Positions 1-8,458 of a stretch of DNA of 33,446 nt are shown here, in pieces (within the stretch, counting starts at the first letter, position 1; the number at the start of each line of letters is the position of its first letter). Below the pieces are notes generated by a model, which saw only the letters and a list, made by a program, of their open reading frames with translations, was not told the DNA's origin and did no database searches. Source of the stretch: Gammaproteobacteria bacterium (GTDB lineage Bacteria; Pseudomonadota; Gammaproteobacteria; SG8-11); NCBI GenBank assembly GCA_013151345.1, contig JAADIM010000113.1, positions 1 through 33,446 of the forward strand, read 5' to 3'. Both the position numbers and the translations under genes were made by a program.

Positions 1-126
1 AAAGCTTCCGCTCCTCGATAACTGCTCCTGCGTTATTCTACTTTCGGGCGTCCTGCCCTCATGCCTTACTCTCGATTGCTGCTCCCGGCGCAATTCTACC
101 TCCTGCAGGCCACGCAGCCATGGAAT
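1..126. repeat. Array of structured GGA-loop hairpin repeats (left-edge copy)
   Basis: Two diverged units of about 57 bp. Each has a first hairpin starting at CTCGAT and ending at ATTCTAC: ATAAC-TGCTCCTGC-GTTAT at 18-37, and ATTGC-TGCTCCCGGC-GCAAT at 75-94. The stem bases differ between units but stay complementary, while loop core TGCTCC and flanks are kept. Unit one has a second hairpin GGGC-GTCCT-GCCC at 46-58; unit two has CCTGCAGG at 102-109. The start AAAGC..CCGCTC..TCG matches the start of the 51-bp units in gspJ and gspH (AAAGCCGCTCTCG), so the family seems shared and the array probably continues left of the window. On the minus strand every loop shows GGA. Plus frames 2 and 3 stay open to stops at 152-154 and 126-128, so a 3' end of an upstream gene is not excluded. 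Confidence 0.7.
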
Positions 127-211
127 GAATAGAGTGTGTGCTATTGACACCTGAATCTCAATCGCTACGGGTATATAGTGGTTATGCGGTGGTTGTGTTC
201 AGTGGTTATGT

Positions 212-243
212 AAAGGAGCAGTTCTCATCACTGCTCCTTTTTT
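212..243 (+). terminator. Rho-independent terminator
   Basis: A perfect 10-bp stem AAAGGAGCAG / CTGCTCCTTT with a 9-nt loop is followed by a run of Ts on the plus strand (six Ts counting the stem end). It would end transcripts entering from the left, such as one covering the repeat array at 1-126. Read leftward the hairpin is followed only by TTTAC, so it is a weaker terminator for the minus-strand gene that stops at 248. Three imperfect 12-bp copies of AGTGGTTATG lie just before it (177-210). Confidence 0.85.
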
Positions 244-247
244 AATT

Positions 248-778
248 CTAAAGATGATCGCGGTGATTTCGATGAGAAAGCAAATCATCAAGTGTTCTTT
301 TTTGCTTGTCATCCAGGCTGGAATAAAAAACCTCCACAGTCGGCCTTACTCGCTGCATTGCCTCAAGCCCGGTTAATACGACAGTTTCCATCAGTTCCAT
401 ACGCGCGGGAGTGGTTTCATGGTTTTCTTTTGTGAGGATTTTGTCACAAATAACCTTGATTGTGTTTTCTTCAGAATATAATGCATTGACGACCTTGTTC
501 CATTCTTGAGTTTGTGTATCTGATAATTCAAAACGATCTTCAATATAACTCACCATATGTTGCAATTTTTGTTTGCCATCTTCCTTACAGTAAGATTTTA
601 TGTGCTGCATCTTTTCATCATGACTGTTCCCCATGTGCATGCGTTTAAAGCCACCATGCATGTTACCAGGTATTGTACTTGCACCATTTGCCACAGCATA
701 TGAAAACAGTCCAACTGAAGCAACAAGAACCAGTATTGAAACTGTCGCGGATGTTACAATTACTTGTGTCAGGCTCAT
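248..778 (-). CDS. Spy/CpxP-like periplasmic protein (LTxxQ-type)
   Basis: A 176-residue protein with an N-terminal hydrophobic segment at about residues 7-29 (signal peptide or anchor) and a helical, charged, His/Met-rich remainder. Two motifs resemble the LTxxQ repeats of the Spy/CpxP family: LSDTQ at 85-89 and LDDKQ at 155-159, each starting a predicted helix. Family members are periplasmic chaperones or stress and metal sensors. The Met/His stretch at 40-53 (MHGGFKRMHMGNSH) could bind metal, but that is inference. It is divergent from a response regulator and kinase pair, like cpxP beside cpxRA. The start is supported by AAAGGAG seven bases before the ATG. Family assignment is moderate because overall similarity to Spy or CpxP looks low. 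Confidence 0.6.
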   Translation of the reverse strand: MSLTQVIVTSATVSILVLVASVGLFSYAVANGASTIPGNMHGGFKRMHMGNSHDEKMQHIKSYCKEDGKQKLQHMVSYIEDRFELSDTQTQEWNKVVNALYSEENTIKVICDKILTKENHETTPARMELMETVVLTGLEAMQRVRPTVEVFYSSLDDKQKRTLDDLLSHRNHRDHL

Positions 779-866
779 TTTATTTCTCCTTTATGTGTTG
801 TAAATAATAGTAAGTGATAATTTAAGCCTGGTGTGTAACGCAATGATGTCTGTAAGCCGCTGAATA

Positions 867-923
867 TGTAACAATTTGTAACACAAACAAGCACGAAGTT
901 AATGCTTGTTACACGTTGTTACA
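867..923. promoter_or_regulatory. Mirrored response-regulator operator
   Basis: TGTAACA occurs twice with 3-bp spacing (867-873 and 877-883). Its reverse complement TGTTACA occurs twice with the same spacing (907-913 and 917-923). AACAAGC (887-893) and GCTTGTT (904-910) extend the symmetry inward. Direct repeats with 10-bp periodicity are typical sites for OmpR/PhoB-family regulators, and the pair lies between the two divergent start codons, so the adjacent regulator probably controls both directions. Binding itself is inferred. Confidence 0.75.
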
Positions 924-968
924 ATTAAGTCATTTCGCCAAAGAAACAACAAAATGTATACTTAATAA

Positions 969-1706
969 ATGGCTAAAAATGTAATAAAGCAGCTACTCGT
1001 CGTAGATGATGATCTGGATATTAGAGAATTGTTATGCGGCTTTTTAACGGACCATCAATACGATGTCGATACCGCAGCAGACGCAGTTGAAACCGATGCC
1101 AAACTAGCTAGAAAAAAATATGATCTGATAATTCTGGATTTAATGTTGCCTGGTGAAGATGGTTTAAGTATATGCAGGCGTATTAGATCAGAAATTAATA
1201 CGCCGATTATTATGTTAACCGCCATGGGTGATGAAACCGATCGTATTATAGGGCTTGAAGTTGGCGCAGACGACTACTTACCCAAACCATTTAATCCCAG
1301 AGAATTGTTAGCGAGAATCAAGGCAGTATTAAGACGGATTGATCCGGTAATAAAAGAAAAAAATATTTTGCAAACTAACCTGGTTTATCAGTTTGGCAAC
1401 TGGAAATTACATCCTGGTAAACGCGAATTACGATCGCCAGACAATGCGCTCATTAGTTTGACAGCAGGTGAATTCGATTTATTAATGGCATTTATTATAC
1501 ATCCACAACGTACATTAAACCGCGATCAGTTGCTTGATATAACCAAAGGACGCAGTGCATCTGCTTTTGATCGTAGTATCGATGTGCAGCTTGGCAGGTT
1601 GCGTAGAAAAATTGAAATAGACCCCAAAGCACCCGTCATGATCAAAACTGTAAGAAGTGGTGGTTATTTATTTACACCTTCTGTTGAAATAAAGTCAGAG
1701 CCATGA
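969..1706 (+). CDS. OmpR/PhoB-family response regulator
   Basis: A 245-residue two-domain regulator. The receiver domain spans about residues 7-120: acidic pocket DDD at 13-15, phosphoacceptor Asp57 in LIILDLMLP, Thr84, and Lys106 in the YLPKPF motif. The C-terminal winged helix covers about 140-236, with the recognition region RSIDVQLGRLRRKIE and the C-terminal wing IKTVRSGGYLF. It is followed 62 bp downstream by its likely kinase partner and is divergent from the Spy/CpxP-like gene, suggesting an envelope or metal stress circuit. The start lacks a strong ribosome-binding site, but the next methionine would fall inside the receiver core. The assignment to OmpR-like regulators is secure; which specific system is not determinable here. 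Confidence 0.93.
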   Translation: MAKNVIKQLLVVDDDLDIRELLCGFLTDHQYDVDTAADAVETDAKLARKKYDLIILDLMLPGEDGLSICRRIRSEINTPIIMLTAMGDETDRIIGLEVGADDYLPKPFNPRELLARIKAVLRRIDPVIKEKNILQTNLVYQFGNWKLHPGKRELRSPDNALISLTAGEFDLLMAFIIHPQRTLNRDQLLDITKGRSASAFDRSIDVQLGRLRRKIEIDPKAPVMIKTVRSGGYLFTPSVEIKSEP

Positions 1707-1768
1707 GAAATGCGTAATTCACATAAGTTACATAAGTTAAGTGTCAGCTCGCACCGCTTGAGGGGAAA

Positions 1769-3109
1769 ATGAATATTATGCCACGTAGTATAGTTGGCAG
1801 AACAGCCTGGGTATTAACTATTGGGTTTGTGATTGTGATTTCAGGCAGTGTACTTGTTTCATCCGCCATTATTCGTTCTGAATCTCATGAGGGAAACCTT
1901 ATCGAGGTGGCAACCAAGATAATAATGATGACATCTATACTGAAAAATATGAGTACCGACAACAGGATTTCCGTCATTGATAATTTTCAGGATAAAAATA
2001 TTAAAATACTACATGATGACAGAATTTTGCCTGAGGCAGGAATCATAGATGACTGGGGGACCAGAAAAGTGCAGCGTCATCTTCAATCGCATATGGCAAG
2101 CCTTGGCTTACAGGATATTAGGGTAACGCATCCCAAACGAATAGATAGCGATGGATTGCCAGATAAATCACAAATCATTATTTCAGTGATTTTTCAAGAC
2201 GGCAAAGAGATACAATTTGTCGCGAATTCACCGCATAGACATTTCCAGATGATCATGTATATTTTGCTCATCACGACGTTCATCATTGCGGGAATTTATA
2301 TTCTATCCATGGTTGTAACAAGACAGATTATCAAACCATTAAAGCAATTTTCAAAGGCATCAACGCGTTTCAGCATGGATCTTTTTGCACCGGCGCTTGA
2401 TGAAACAGGACCTGTTGAAATAAAAGGCGCTGCTATCGCATTTAATACTATGCAGGACAGGATCAGGCGTTTCGTAAACGAACGTATGCAAATGATTGCT
2501 GCGATATCCCATGATTTACGCACCCCACTGACTCGATTACGACTTCGGGCAGAATCCATAGACAATAATATATTACAAAAAAAGTCATTACGGGACATTG
2601 CTGAAATGCAGTCTATGTTAGATTCCACATTGTCCTTTGCCCGCGATGATGCCTCGACGGAAGCAAGAACCATTGTCGACCTGGCAACCCTCATCAAGAG
2701 CATTTGTGACGACGAATCCGATTCGGGCAACAAAGCTCAATACAATGGACCGGAACATTTGAACTATAACTGCAAGCCTATCGCCATGAGACGTGTGATT
2801 AACAATATTATTGGTAACGCGATTAAATATGCTGGAGAGGTTTGTGTATCTTTAACAAGTCAAAGTAATAATATCTTAATAGAAGTGTCTGATAACGGTA
2901 CAGGCATTCCGGATGATCAATTCGAAAATGTATTTACGCCTTTTTACCGTATTGAAGCCTCACGCAACAGGGAAACCGGTGGTTCAGGGCTTGGATTGAC
3001 AGTCGCAAAGACAATTGTCAGAGCACATGGTGGGGATATATCGATAAAAAATTCAAGTAAAGATTTGGCCAAGGGGTTAACTGTCAACATATCGTTACCC
3101 TTGTTTTAA
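1769..3109 (+). CDS. Two-component sensor histidine kinase (EnvZ/CpxA type)
   Basis: A 446-residue membrane kinase. Transmembrane segments lie at about 12-34 and 160-182, enclosing a periplasmic sensor of about 125 residues. A HAMP linker (about 183-235) leads to the dimerisation and phosphoacceptor helix with His248 in AAISHDLRTPLTR. ATP-binding motifs are all present: N box NNIIGNAIKYA, G1 DNGTGIPD, F box FTPFYR and G2 GGSGLGLTVAK. The start is fixed by GAGGGGAAA directly before the ATG. It should phosphorylate the regulator encoded just upstream. The stop codon lies in the first copy of a 16-bp tandem repeat, so expansion there could alter the last residues. The sensed signal is unknown. 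Confidence 0.93.
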   Translation: MNIMPRSIVGRTAWVLTIGFVIVISGSVLVSSAIIRSESHEGNLIEVATKIIMMTSILKNMSTDNRISVIDNFQDKNIKILHDDRILPEAGIIDDWGTRKVQRHLQSHMASLGLQDIRVTHPKRIDSDGLPDKSQIIISVIFQDGKEIQFVANSPHRHFQMIMYILLITTFIIAGIYILSMVVTRQIIKPLKQFSKASTRFSMDLFAPALDETGPVEIKGAAIAFNTMQDRIRRFVNERMQMIAAISHDLRTPLTRLRLRAESIDNNILQKKSLRDIAEMQSMLDSTLSFARDDASTEARTIVDLATLIKSICDDESDSGNKAQYNGPEHLNYNCKPIAMRRVINNIIGNAIKYAGEVCVSLTSQSNNILIEVSDNGTGIPDDQFENVFTPFYRIEASRNRETGGSGLGLTVAKTIVRAHGGDISIKNSSKDLAKGLTVNISLPLF

Positions 3110-3199
3110 TACTACATAGTTTTAATACTACATAGTTTTAATACTACATAGTTTTGATACTACATAGTTTTGATATCGCATAGTTTCTAATACGCCATA
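3104..3199. repeat. 16-bp tandem repeat after the kinase gene
   Basis: Units of 16 bp (TTTTAATACTACATAG) start at 3104, 3120, 3136, 3152, 3168 and 3184. The first three are identical, the fourth has one change and the last two degrade. The kinase stop codon TAA is in the first unit. No hairpin or T-run is obvious. The remaining sequence to 3361 contains no convincing gene; a frame running to a stop near 3328 lacks a start codon. Confidence 0.9.
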
Positions 3200-3361
3200 T
3201 CAACTAAGTTAGGACCATTCTATGGAACCGGAATTACTAAATCAGGTGTTAAATTTGCAGCAGAGCTAATTCCACCGCCGCCTGACTACAGTAAAAGCAA
3301 AACGAAAGAAATCGCAACCAAAACTTGATGATTCTTGTTAACCAAATATATGGAGCGCACC

Positions 3362-4642
<1,281 letters not shown>

Positions 4643-4667
4643 TTAAACTTTCCTTTTTTAGATTATT

Positions 4668-4982
4668 TCAGGGTTCCATTATATTCATTTTAGCATCCCA
4701 GCTAATGATATGCCGGGGTTTAATGCTGGTTTCCAGGTGCGCGAGAATGGATTGCACTTTATCAGGCGTATCGAAAAATTCGATCACAACGGGTAGATCC
4801 ATTAACAAGTCTACCGCTACCGAGGTGTGGGTAACACCCGAACCACCAAAACCGGAGATACCGCGAAACACGGTAATGCCCCTTACTTTTTCCCAATCGT
4901 GTAGTCTTTTTAGCAGGCTCTGCATCACACCTTCGCCTTCTGTTAAATAGATACGTACCATGGTGACGTCGATTATTTTCAT
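4668..4982 (-). CDS. DUF190 family protein
   Basis: A protein of about 104 residues from the preferred ATG at 4982, which overlaps the crcB stop codon and is preceded by GGGGAG. A longer in-frame start at 5027 lies inside crcB without such a site. The sequence fits the small DUF190 family: the start MKIIDVTMVRIYLTEGEG, the central segment RGITVFRGISGFGGSG, and VVIEFFDTPDKV. Members are ferredoxin-fold, PII-like proteins often encoded beside crcB. The overlap with crcB implies translational coupling and perhaps a regulatory or stabilising role for the fluoride channel, but that role is inference. Confidence 0.85.
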   Translation of the reverse strand: MKIIDVTMVRIYLTEGEGVMQSLLKRLHDWEKVRGITVFRGISGFGGSGVTHTSVAVDLLMDLPVVIEFFDTPDKVQSILAHLETSIKPRHIISWDAKMNIMEP

Positions 4983-5353
4983 ATATTTCTCCCCGCAAAT
5001 ACTCCGATCCAAGCCGCAAATATACACAATACGACGCTAAAGAAGATATTTAATAATGCTCTGATGTTTTCCCGACTTTCAATGAGATTGAGCGTCTCAA
5101 TTGAAAAAGCTGAAAACGTTGTAAATGCACCGAGCAAGCCGACTAAGAGTGCGGCACGCCAAATTGGACCAAGATCCATACGCTCCACTAATAGTACGTA
5201 GAGAATACCCATAAGCAAGGAACCCAGTACATTGACTACCATTGTGCCATACGGAAAGTCGCTCCCGAGTCTTGCATAAACCCAAGTGGACATCCAGAAG
5301 CGTAATAATGCGCCGATGGCACCACCAGCGGCAATGGCAAGGGCTTGAGTCAA
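4979..5353 (-). CDS. crcB: CrcB/Fluc fluoride channel
   Basis: A 124-residue integral membrane protein with four hydrophobic helices, exporting fluoride down its gradient as a dual-topology dimer. Family motifs are present: GGAIGALLRFW in helix 1, the YGTMVVNVLGSLLMG segment in helix 2, and GLLGAFTTFSAFSIE in helix 3, which includes the TTFS element and the phenylalanines lining the pore. The start is TTG at 5353, preceded by GGCGAG; no ATG gives the complete first helix. Its stop overlaps the DUF190 start. I looked for a fluoride riboswitch in the 98 bp upstream and saw no match to the crcB motif consensus. Confidence 0.93.
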   Translation of the reverse strand: MTQALAIAAGGAIGALLRFWMSTWVYARLGSDFPYGTMVVNVLGSLLMGILYVLLVERMDLGPIWRAALLVGLLGAFTTFSAFSIETLNLIESRENIRALLNIFFSVVLCIFAAWIGVFAGRNI

Positions 5354-5451
5354 TTTGCTCGCCTGTTATGGGTGATGTTCATGCTCGTAGAGTAACCATT
5401 TTTAGAGGATGAGGCGAATTGTTTTGTGTTTGGGATGATATTTTTACAAAC

Positions 5452-6771
5452 TTACTTTGCTTGTTTTTTATCTAGATCGCGTAGATGGGCGAGTTTTTCA
5501 GCTATTTTCAGTTCGAGACCACGAGGAACGGGCTCATAGTAAGTTCTCTCACCCAATTCATCGGGGAAATAATGTTCGCCAGCGGCATAGGCTTCGGGTT
5601 CGTCGTGGGCATATCGGTAGTTTTTGCCGTAATCGAGTTCTTTCATTAATTTGGTTGGCGCGTTTCTAAGGTGCAGAGGCACCTCTAATGAGCCATGATT
5701 TTTTGCGTCAGACAAAGCCTTATTAAATGCAGTGTAGACGGCGTTGCTTTTTGCCGCACAGGCGAGATAAGTGACCGCTTGCGCGAGGGCCAACTCACCT
5801 TCGGGACTGCCAAGGCGGTCGTAGGTATCCCAGGCACTGATGGCCAGTTGCAATGCGCGTGGATCAGCATTGCCGATGTCTTCAGAGGCCATACGCACAA
5901 TGCGCCGTGCCAAATAATCCAGGTCGCACCCACCGTCGATCATGCGTGCCAGCCAATACAACGCGGCATCAGGTGATGAACCGCGCACCGCTTTGTGCAG
6001 CGCACTAATTTGGTCGTAAAACGCTTCGCCGCCTTTATCAAAACGGCGTACCCCGCCTGTAATAACGTCTTTGACCACCTCTTCAGTAAGCACCAGACGA
6101 TTTTCCTGCTGTTGCGCAAGATCGGCGGCGATTTCTAACAAATTAAGTGAACGCCGGCCATCACCATCGGCGGCTTGTGCCAGCATATCGAGTACACTTG
6201 CGTCAACCTCCAGACGAAGCGAACCCAGACCGCGTTGCTGATCGCCAATAGCACGATCAAGTAAGGTACGGATATCATTAGTTTGCAGTGCTTTTAGTAC
6301 ATAAACGCGTGCGCGGGATAATAGAGCGTTGTTTAATTCGAACGATGGGTTTTCTGTTGTGGCACCAATAAAGGTAACAGTGCCATCTTCTACATAAGGT
6401 AGAAACGCATCTTGTTGTGATTTGTTAAAGCGATGGACCTCATCGACGAATAACACCGTGGCTTTATCGTTTTGGCTACGAGCAAATTTTGCCTGGTCGA
6501 TTGCAGCGCGTATATCTTTTACTCCGCAGAGCACCGCGGAGATAGATAAAAATTGAGCGTTGACGTGTTGCGCGATGATGCGCGCCAGAGTGGTCTTGCC
6601 TGTGCCGGGAGGCCCCCAAAAAACCATCGAATGGATGGAATGAGCTTCGAGTGCTTTACGCAGGGGTTTGTCTTCGCCAAGTATGTGGCTCTGGCCGACG
6701 ATTTCGTCCAATGCTATTGGGCGCATGCGATCAGCCAGCGGACGAAATGTATTTTGATCAGTTTGAGTCAT
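5452..6771 (-). CDS. rarA: Replication-associated recombination protein A (AAA+ ATPase)
   Basis: A 439-residue homologue of RarA/MgsA (WRNIP1/Mgs1 family), a clamp-loader-like AAA+ ATPase acting at stalled replication forks. The N-terminus PLADRMRP..LDEIVGQSH is characteristic. Walker A GPPGTGKT is at 53-60, Walker B LFVDEVHRFN at about 107-116 and sensor 1 GATTENPSF at about 136-144. The C-terminal tetramerisation region contains SEDIGNADPRAL and the end motif YYEPVPRGLELKI. Length matches E. coli RarA (447). It lies between lolA and crcB in the conserved order. Confidence 0.97.
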   Translation of the reverse strand: MTQTDQNTFRPLADRMRPIALDEIVGQSHILGEDKPLRKALEAHSIHSMVFWGPPGTGKTTLARIIAQHVNAQFLSISAVLCGVKDIRAAIDQAKFARSQNDKATVLFVDEVHRFNKSQQDAFLPYVEDGTVTFIGATTENPSFELNNALLSRARVYVLKALQTNDIRTLLDRAIGDQQRGLGSLRLEVDASVLDMLAQAADGDGRRSLNLLEIAADLAQQQENRLVLTEEVVKDVITGGVRRFDKGGEAFYDQISALHKAVRGSSPDAALYWLARMIDGGCDLDYLARRIVRMASEDIGNADPRALQLAISAWDTYDRLGSPEGELALAQAVTYLACAAKSNAVYTAFNKALSDAKNHGSLEVPLHLRNAPTKLMKELDYGKNYRYAHDEPEAYAAGEHYFPDELGERTYYEPVPRGLELKIAEKLAHLRDLDKKQAK

Positions 6772-6849
6772 GACAATCTGAAAATTGATTCATGTATTAA
6801 CTTAACACAACATCTTTTTTGAAACGTGAAGTGGTACGCGCAGCGCGCC

Positions 6850-7557
6850 CTATTCTTCTCCAATAACATCAACTCCTATGGGGGGAGTAAAATTAAATAG
6901 GTTTACGTTTATTTCCGGGTTATTTTCTGTGTTAGAGAATTTTAATTGGGTAGTTTGGCCGAAGCTATCTACTAGTTCCATGTATTCCAGATGATTCGCG
7001 CTGAATGCCAGGCGCATACTGGTGAAACTGCTTTCCGTTTCTTTTGGGAACAGCTCTACCCAATCCAGTCCAGCAGTTTTTTTATCGAGCTCCACTATTT
7101 TAAAACTCAGTTCCAATGGTTCATTGCCGCTGAGCAACAACGCGGGCGTGTTACCTATTGCTGTATCGAGCCGATTGACGGTGACTTGTTCCAAGTCTTT
7201 GTCGTACACCCAAAGTTTTTTTCCATCAGCAACGATAACTTGTTCATAAGGTGACAAATAATCCCAGCGAAATTTACCGGGGCGTTGCATAGTCAGTTTT
7301 CCACTGGACTCTGCGACGGCTTTGAAGCGGCTATCGAGTGTCGTTTGTTTAAATGTGGCGCTCATACTGCTTACGTCTTTGTAAAAAACGAACAATTTAT
7401 CTTTTGCTACGCCAGCATAAACCTGATTGCTAAAGGCAAACAAGGCAAGCAACAGGCAAGTTACGGTAACCGCTAATGTCATGCGTAATTTATGAGGCTG
7501 TAAATTATTGGCTTGCAAACAATGGTTCTGTAAAAAATGGATCTGTGAGTTCATCAA
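6850..7557 (-). CDS. lolA: Outer-membrane lipoprotein carrier protein LolA
   Basis: LolA is the periplasmic chaperone that takes lipoproteins from LolCDE to LolB. The mature part matches: SMSATFKQTTLDS, the RPGKFRWDYLSPYEQVIVADG core and KLWVYDKDLEQVTV. A signal peptide core (LAVTVTCLLLALFAFS) is cleaved near VYA-G. The 235-residue frame carries an unusual 25-residue extension before the signal peptide, built from four 15-bp repeats. ATG at 7557 or 7554 has a weak AGGA site upstream; ATG at 7482 would give a normal signal peptide but has no visible ribosome-binding site. The gene precedes rarA as expected but is separated from ftsK by two inserted plus-strand genes. Confidence 0.93.
   Translation of the reverse strand: MMNSQIHFLQNHCLQANNLQPHKLRMTLAVTVTCLLLALFAFSNQVYAGVAKDKLFVFYKDVSSMSATFKQTTLDSRFKAVAESSGKLTMQRPGKFRWDYLSPYEQVIVADGKKLWVYDKDLEQVTVNRLDTAIGNTPALLLSGNEPLELSFKIVELDKKTAGLDWVELFPKETESSFTSMRLAFSANHLEYMELVDSFGQTTQLKFSNTENNPEINVNLFNFTPPIGVDVIGEE
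7490..7549. repeat. 15-bp tandem repeat in the lolA 5' end
   Basis: Four imperfect 15-bp units start at 7490, 7505, 7520 and 7535. Plus-strand cores are TTATGAGGCTGTAAA, TTATTGGCTTGCAAA, CAATGGTTCTGTAAA and AAATGGATCTGTGAG. In the lolA frame they encode pentapeptides SQIHF, LQNHC, LQANN and LQPHK ahead of the signal peptide. Confidence 0.8.
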
Positions 7558-7729
7558 TAGTTAGTCCTGCATTTTTGGTAATAATCACACAAACAATGTG
7601 CGGTGTTACGCTGTGTGTTCAATTTAGTATCTCTAGTATACATCAGGTGCCATGCATACAAGCATGCTTAATTAATATACATATCGTAATTACTAGACCA
7701 GCATTAATAATAATAAAGGAGAATACCTA

Positions 7730-8314
7730 ATGAACACAGCTTCAAGTGCATTCCGCGCTATTCGCTCAGGCTTTAACTTCAAAAAAACCTCACTGCTGTT
7801 AGCCCCTGCATTAGTACTGGGATTAACGGGTTGTATCACTTCGCCATTTTATGGACAGCAAATGAAATCACGCTTTGACCCCGTGCCGTTTACCTTCTGG
7901 ACATTCGATAAAACTAAAAGCGTCACAGTGGAATGTGCCAAGGCATCTGCACATGGCGGGCCATATAATGGTAACGGTAGTTATCAACCGGTGGAGACTA
8001 TCTGGCCAACAAACAAAGGGCAACTCGACTCATTTGGCTCGATGGTTTATGACGCCAGTAAAAACGTGGATATCCCATCTGCCTGCTGGCGTAATTATGA
8101 TTTAGGTGGTGGCACCAATTGGATTACGGTACTGCGCGTGAAACAAAATGGCTCCGACAACGGCGTGTACACCTTCGACAAGGCTGGCCTGGAATGCATG
8201 GGCAAATGGAATGGTAAAAATGCAAGCTGGACCAGCTGGTTATCACACAATTGCAATAAGAAGTATATCAACACCGGCGATCATATCAGGACAGTTTTCC
8301 TGAAATCAAAATAA
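7730..8314 (+). CDS. Putative lipoprotein of unknown function
   Basis: A 194-residue protein I do not recognise. Residues 18-35 form a lipoprotein signal with lipobox LTGC and lipidated Cys35; position +2 is Ile, compatible with outer-membrane sorting. The mature part has four further cysteines (about 69, 119, 156 and 175), which could make two disulfides, and is rich in Trp, Gly, Asn and Ser, suggesting a beta-rich secreted domain. The start is well set by AAGGAG eight bases before ATG. It and the next gene sit on the plus strand between ftsK and lolA, interrupting a usually adjacent minus-strand pair, so they look like an insertion. Confidence 0.75.
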   Translation: MNTASSAFRAIRSGFNFKKTSLLLAPALVLGLTGCITSPFYGQQMKSRFDPVPFTFWTFDKTKSVTVECAKASAHGGPYNGNGSYQPVETIWPTNKGQLDSFGSMVYDASKNVDIPSACWRNYDLGGGTNWITVLRVKQNGSDNGVYTFDKAGLECMGKWNGKNASWTSWLSHNCNKKYINTGDHIRTVFLKSK

Positions 8315-8325
8315 TAAATAACTAT

Positions 8326-8418
8326 CCCTCTGTACTCCGAGATGGTACTCCGAAACGGTACCCCGGGTTGCTTCAATTATTTGTGTCCCGGGGAACCAAC
8401 CACATTGAATACAGAGGG
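8326..8418. other. Nested inverted repeats between two inserted genes
   Basis: Outer arms CCCTCTGTA (8326-8334) and TACAGAGGG (8410-8418) are perfectly complementary. Inside, GGTACCCCGGG (8357-8367) pairs with CCCGGGGAACC (8387-8397) with one mismatch. GTACTCCGA occurs twice (8332-8340 and 8345-8353), and GGTAC at 8344-8348 could pair alternatively with GTACC at 8358-8362. There is no T-run after the arms, so this is not an ordinary intrinsic terminator. It could be a structured RNA leader for the gene at 8459 or a transcript-stabilising element. Confidence 0.6.
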
Positions 8419-8458
8419 CACAGATAAATTAAAACAACAAAAGTAAGGAACAAACGCC

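Noticed and set aside
144-179. TTGACA at 144 and TATATA/TATAGT near 172-179 as a sigma-70 promoter
   Set aside because: The spacing is 22-24 bp, too long for a standard promoter, and no gene follows before the terminator at 212.
2296-2733. 145-codon frame antisense to the histidine kinase
   Set aside because: It lies wholly within the kinase gene, has no ribosome-binding site, and its sequence is the mirror of conserved kinase motifs.
3222-3269. A 15-codon frame starting ATG after AGGA, and an overlapping startless frame ending near 3328
   Set aside because: Too short or without a start codon, and no recognisable sequence; kept only as a possible gene remnant.
5354-5451. Possible fluoride riboswitch before crcB
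   Set aside because: No match by eye to the conserved core of the crcB motif on the minus strand.
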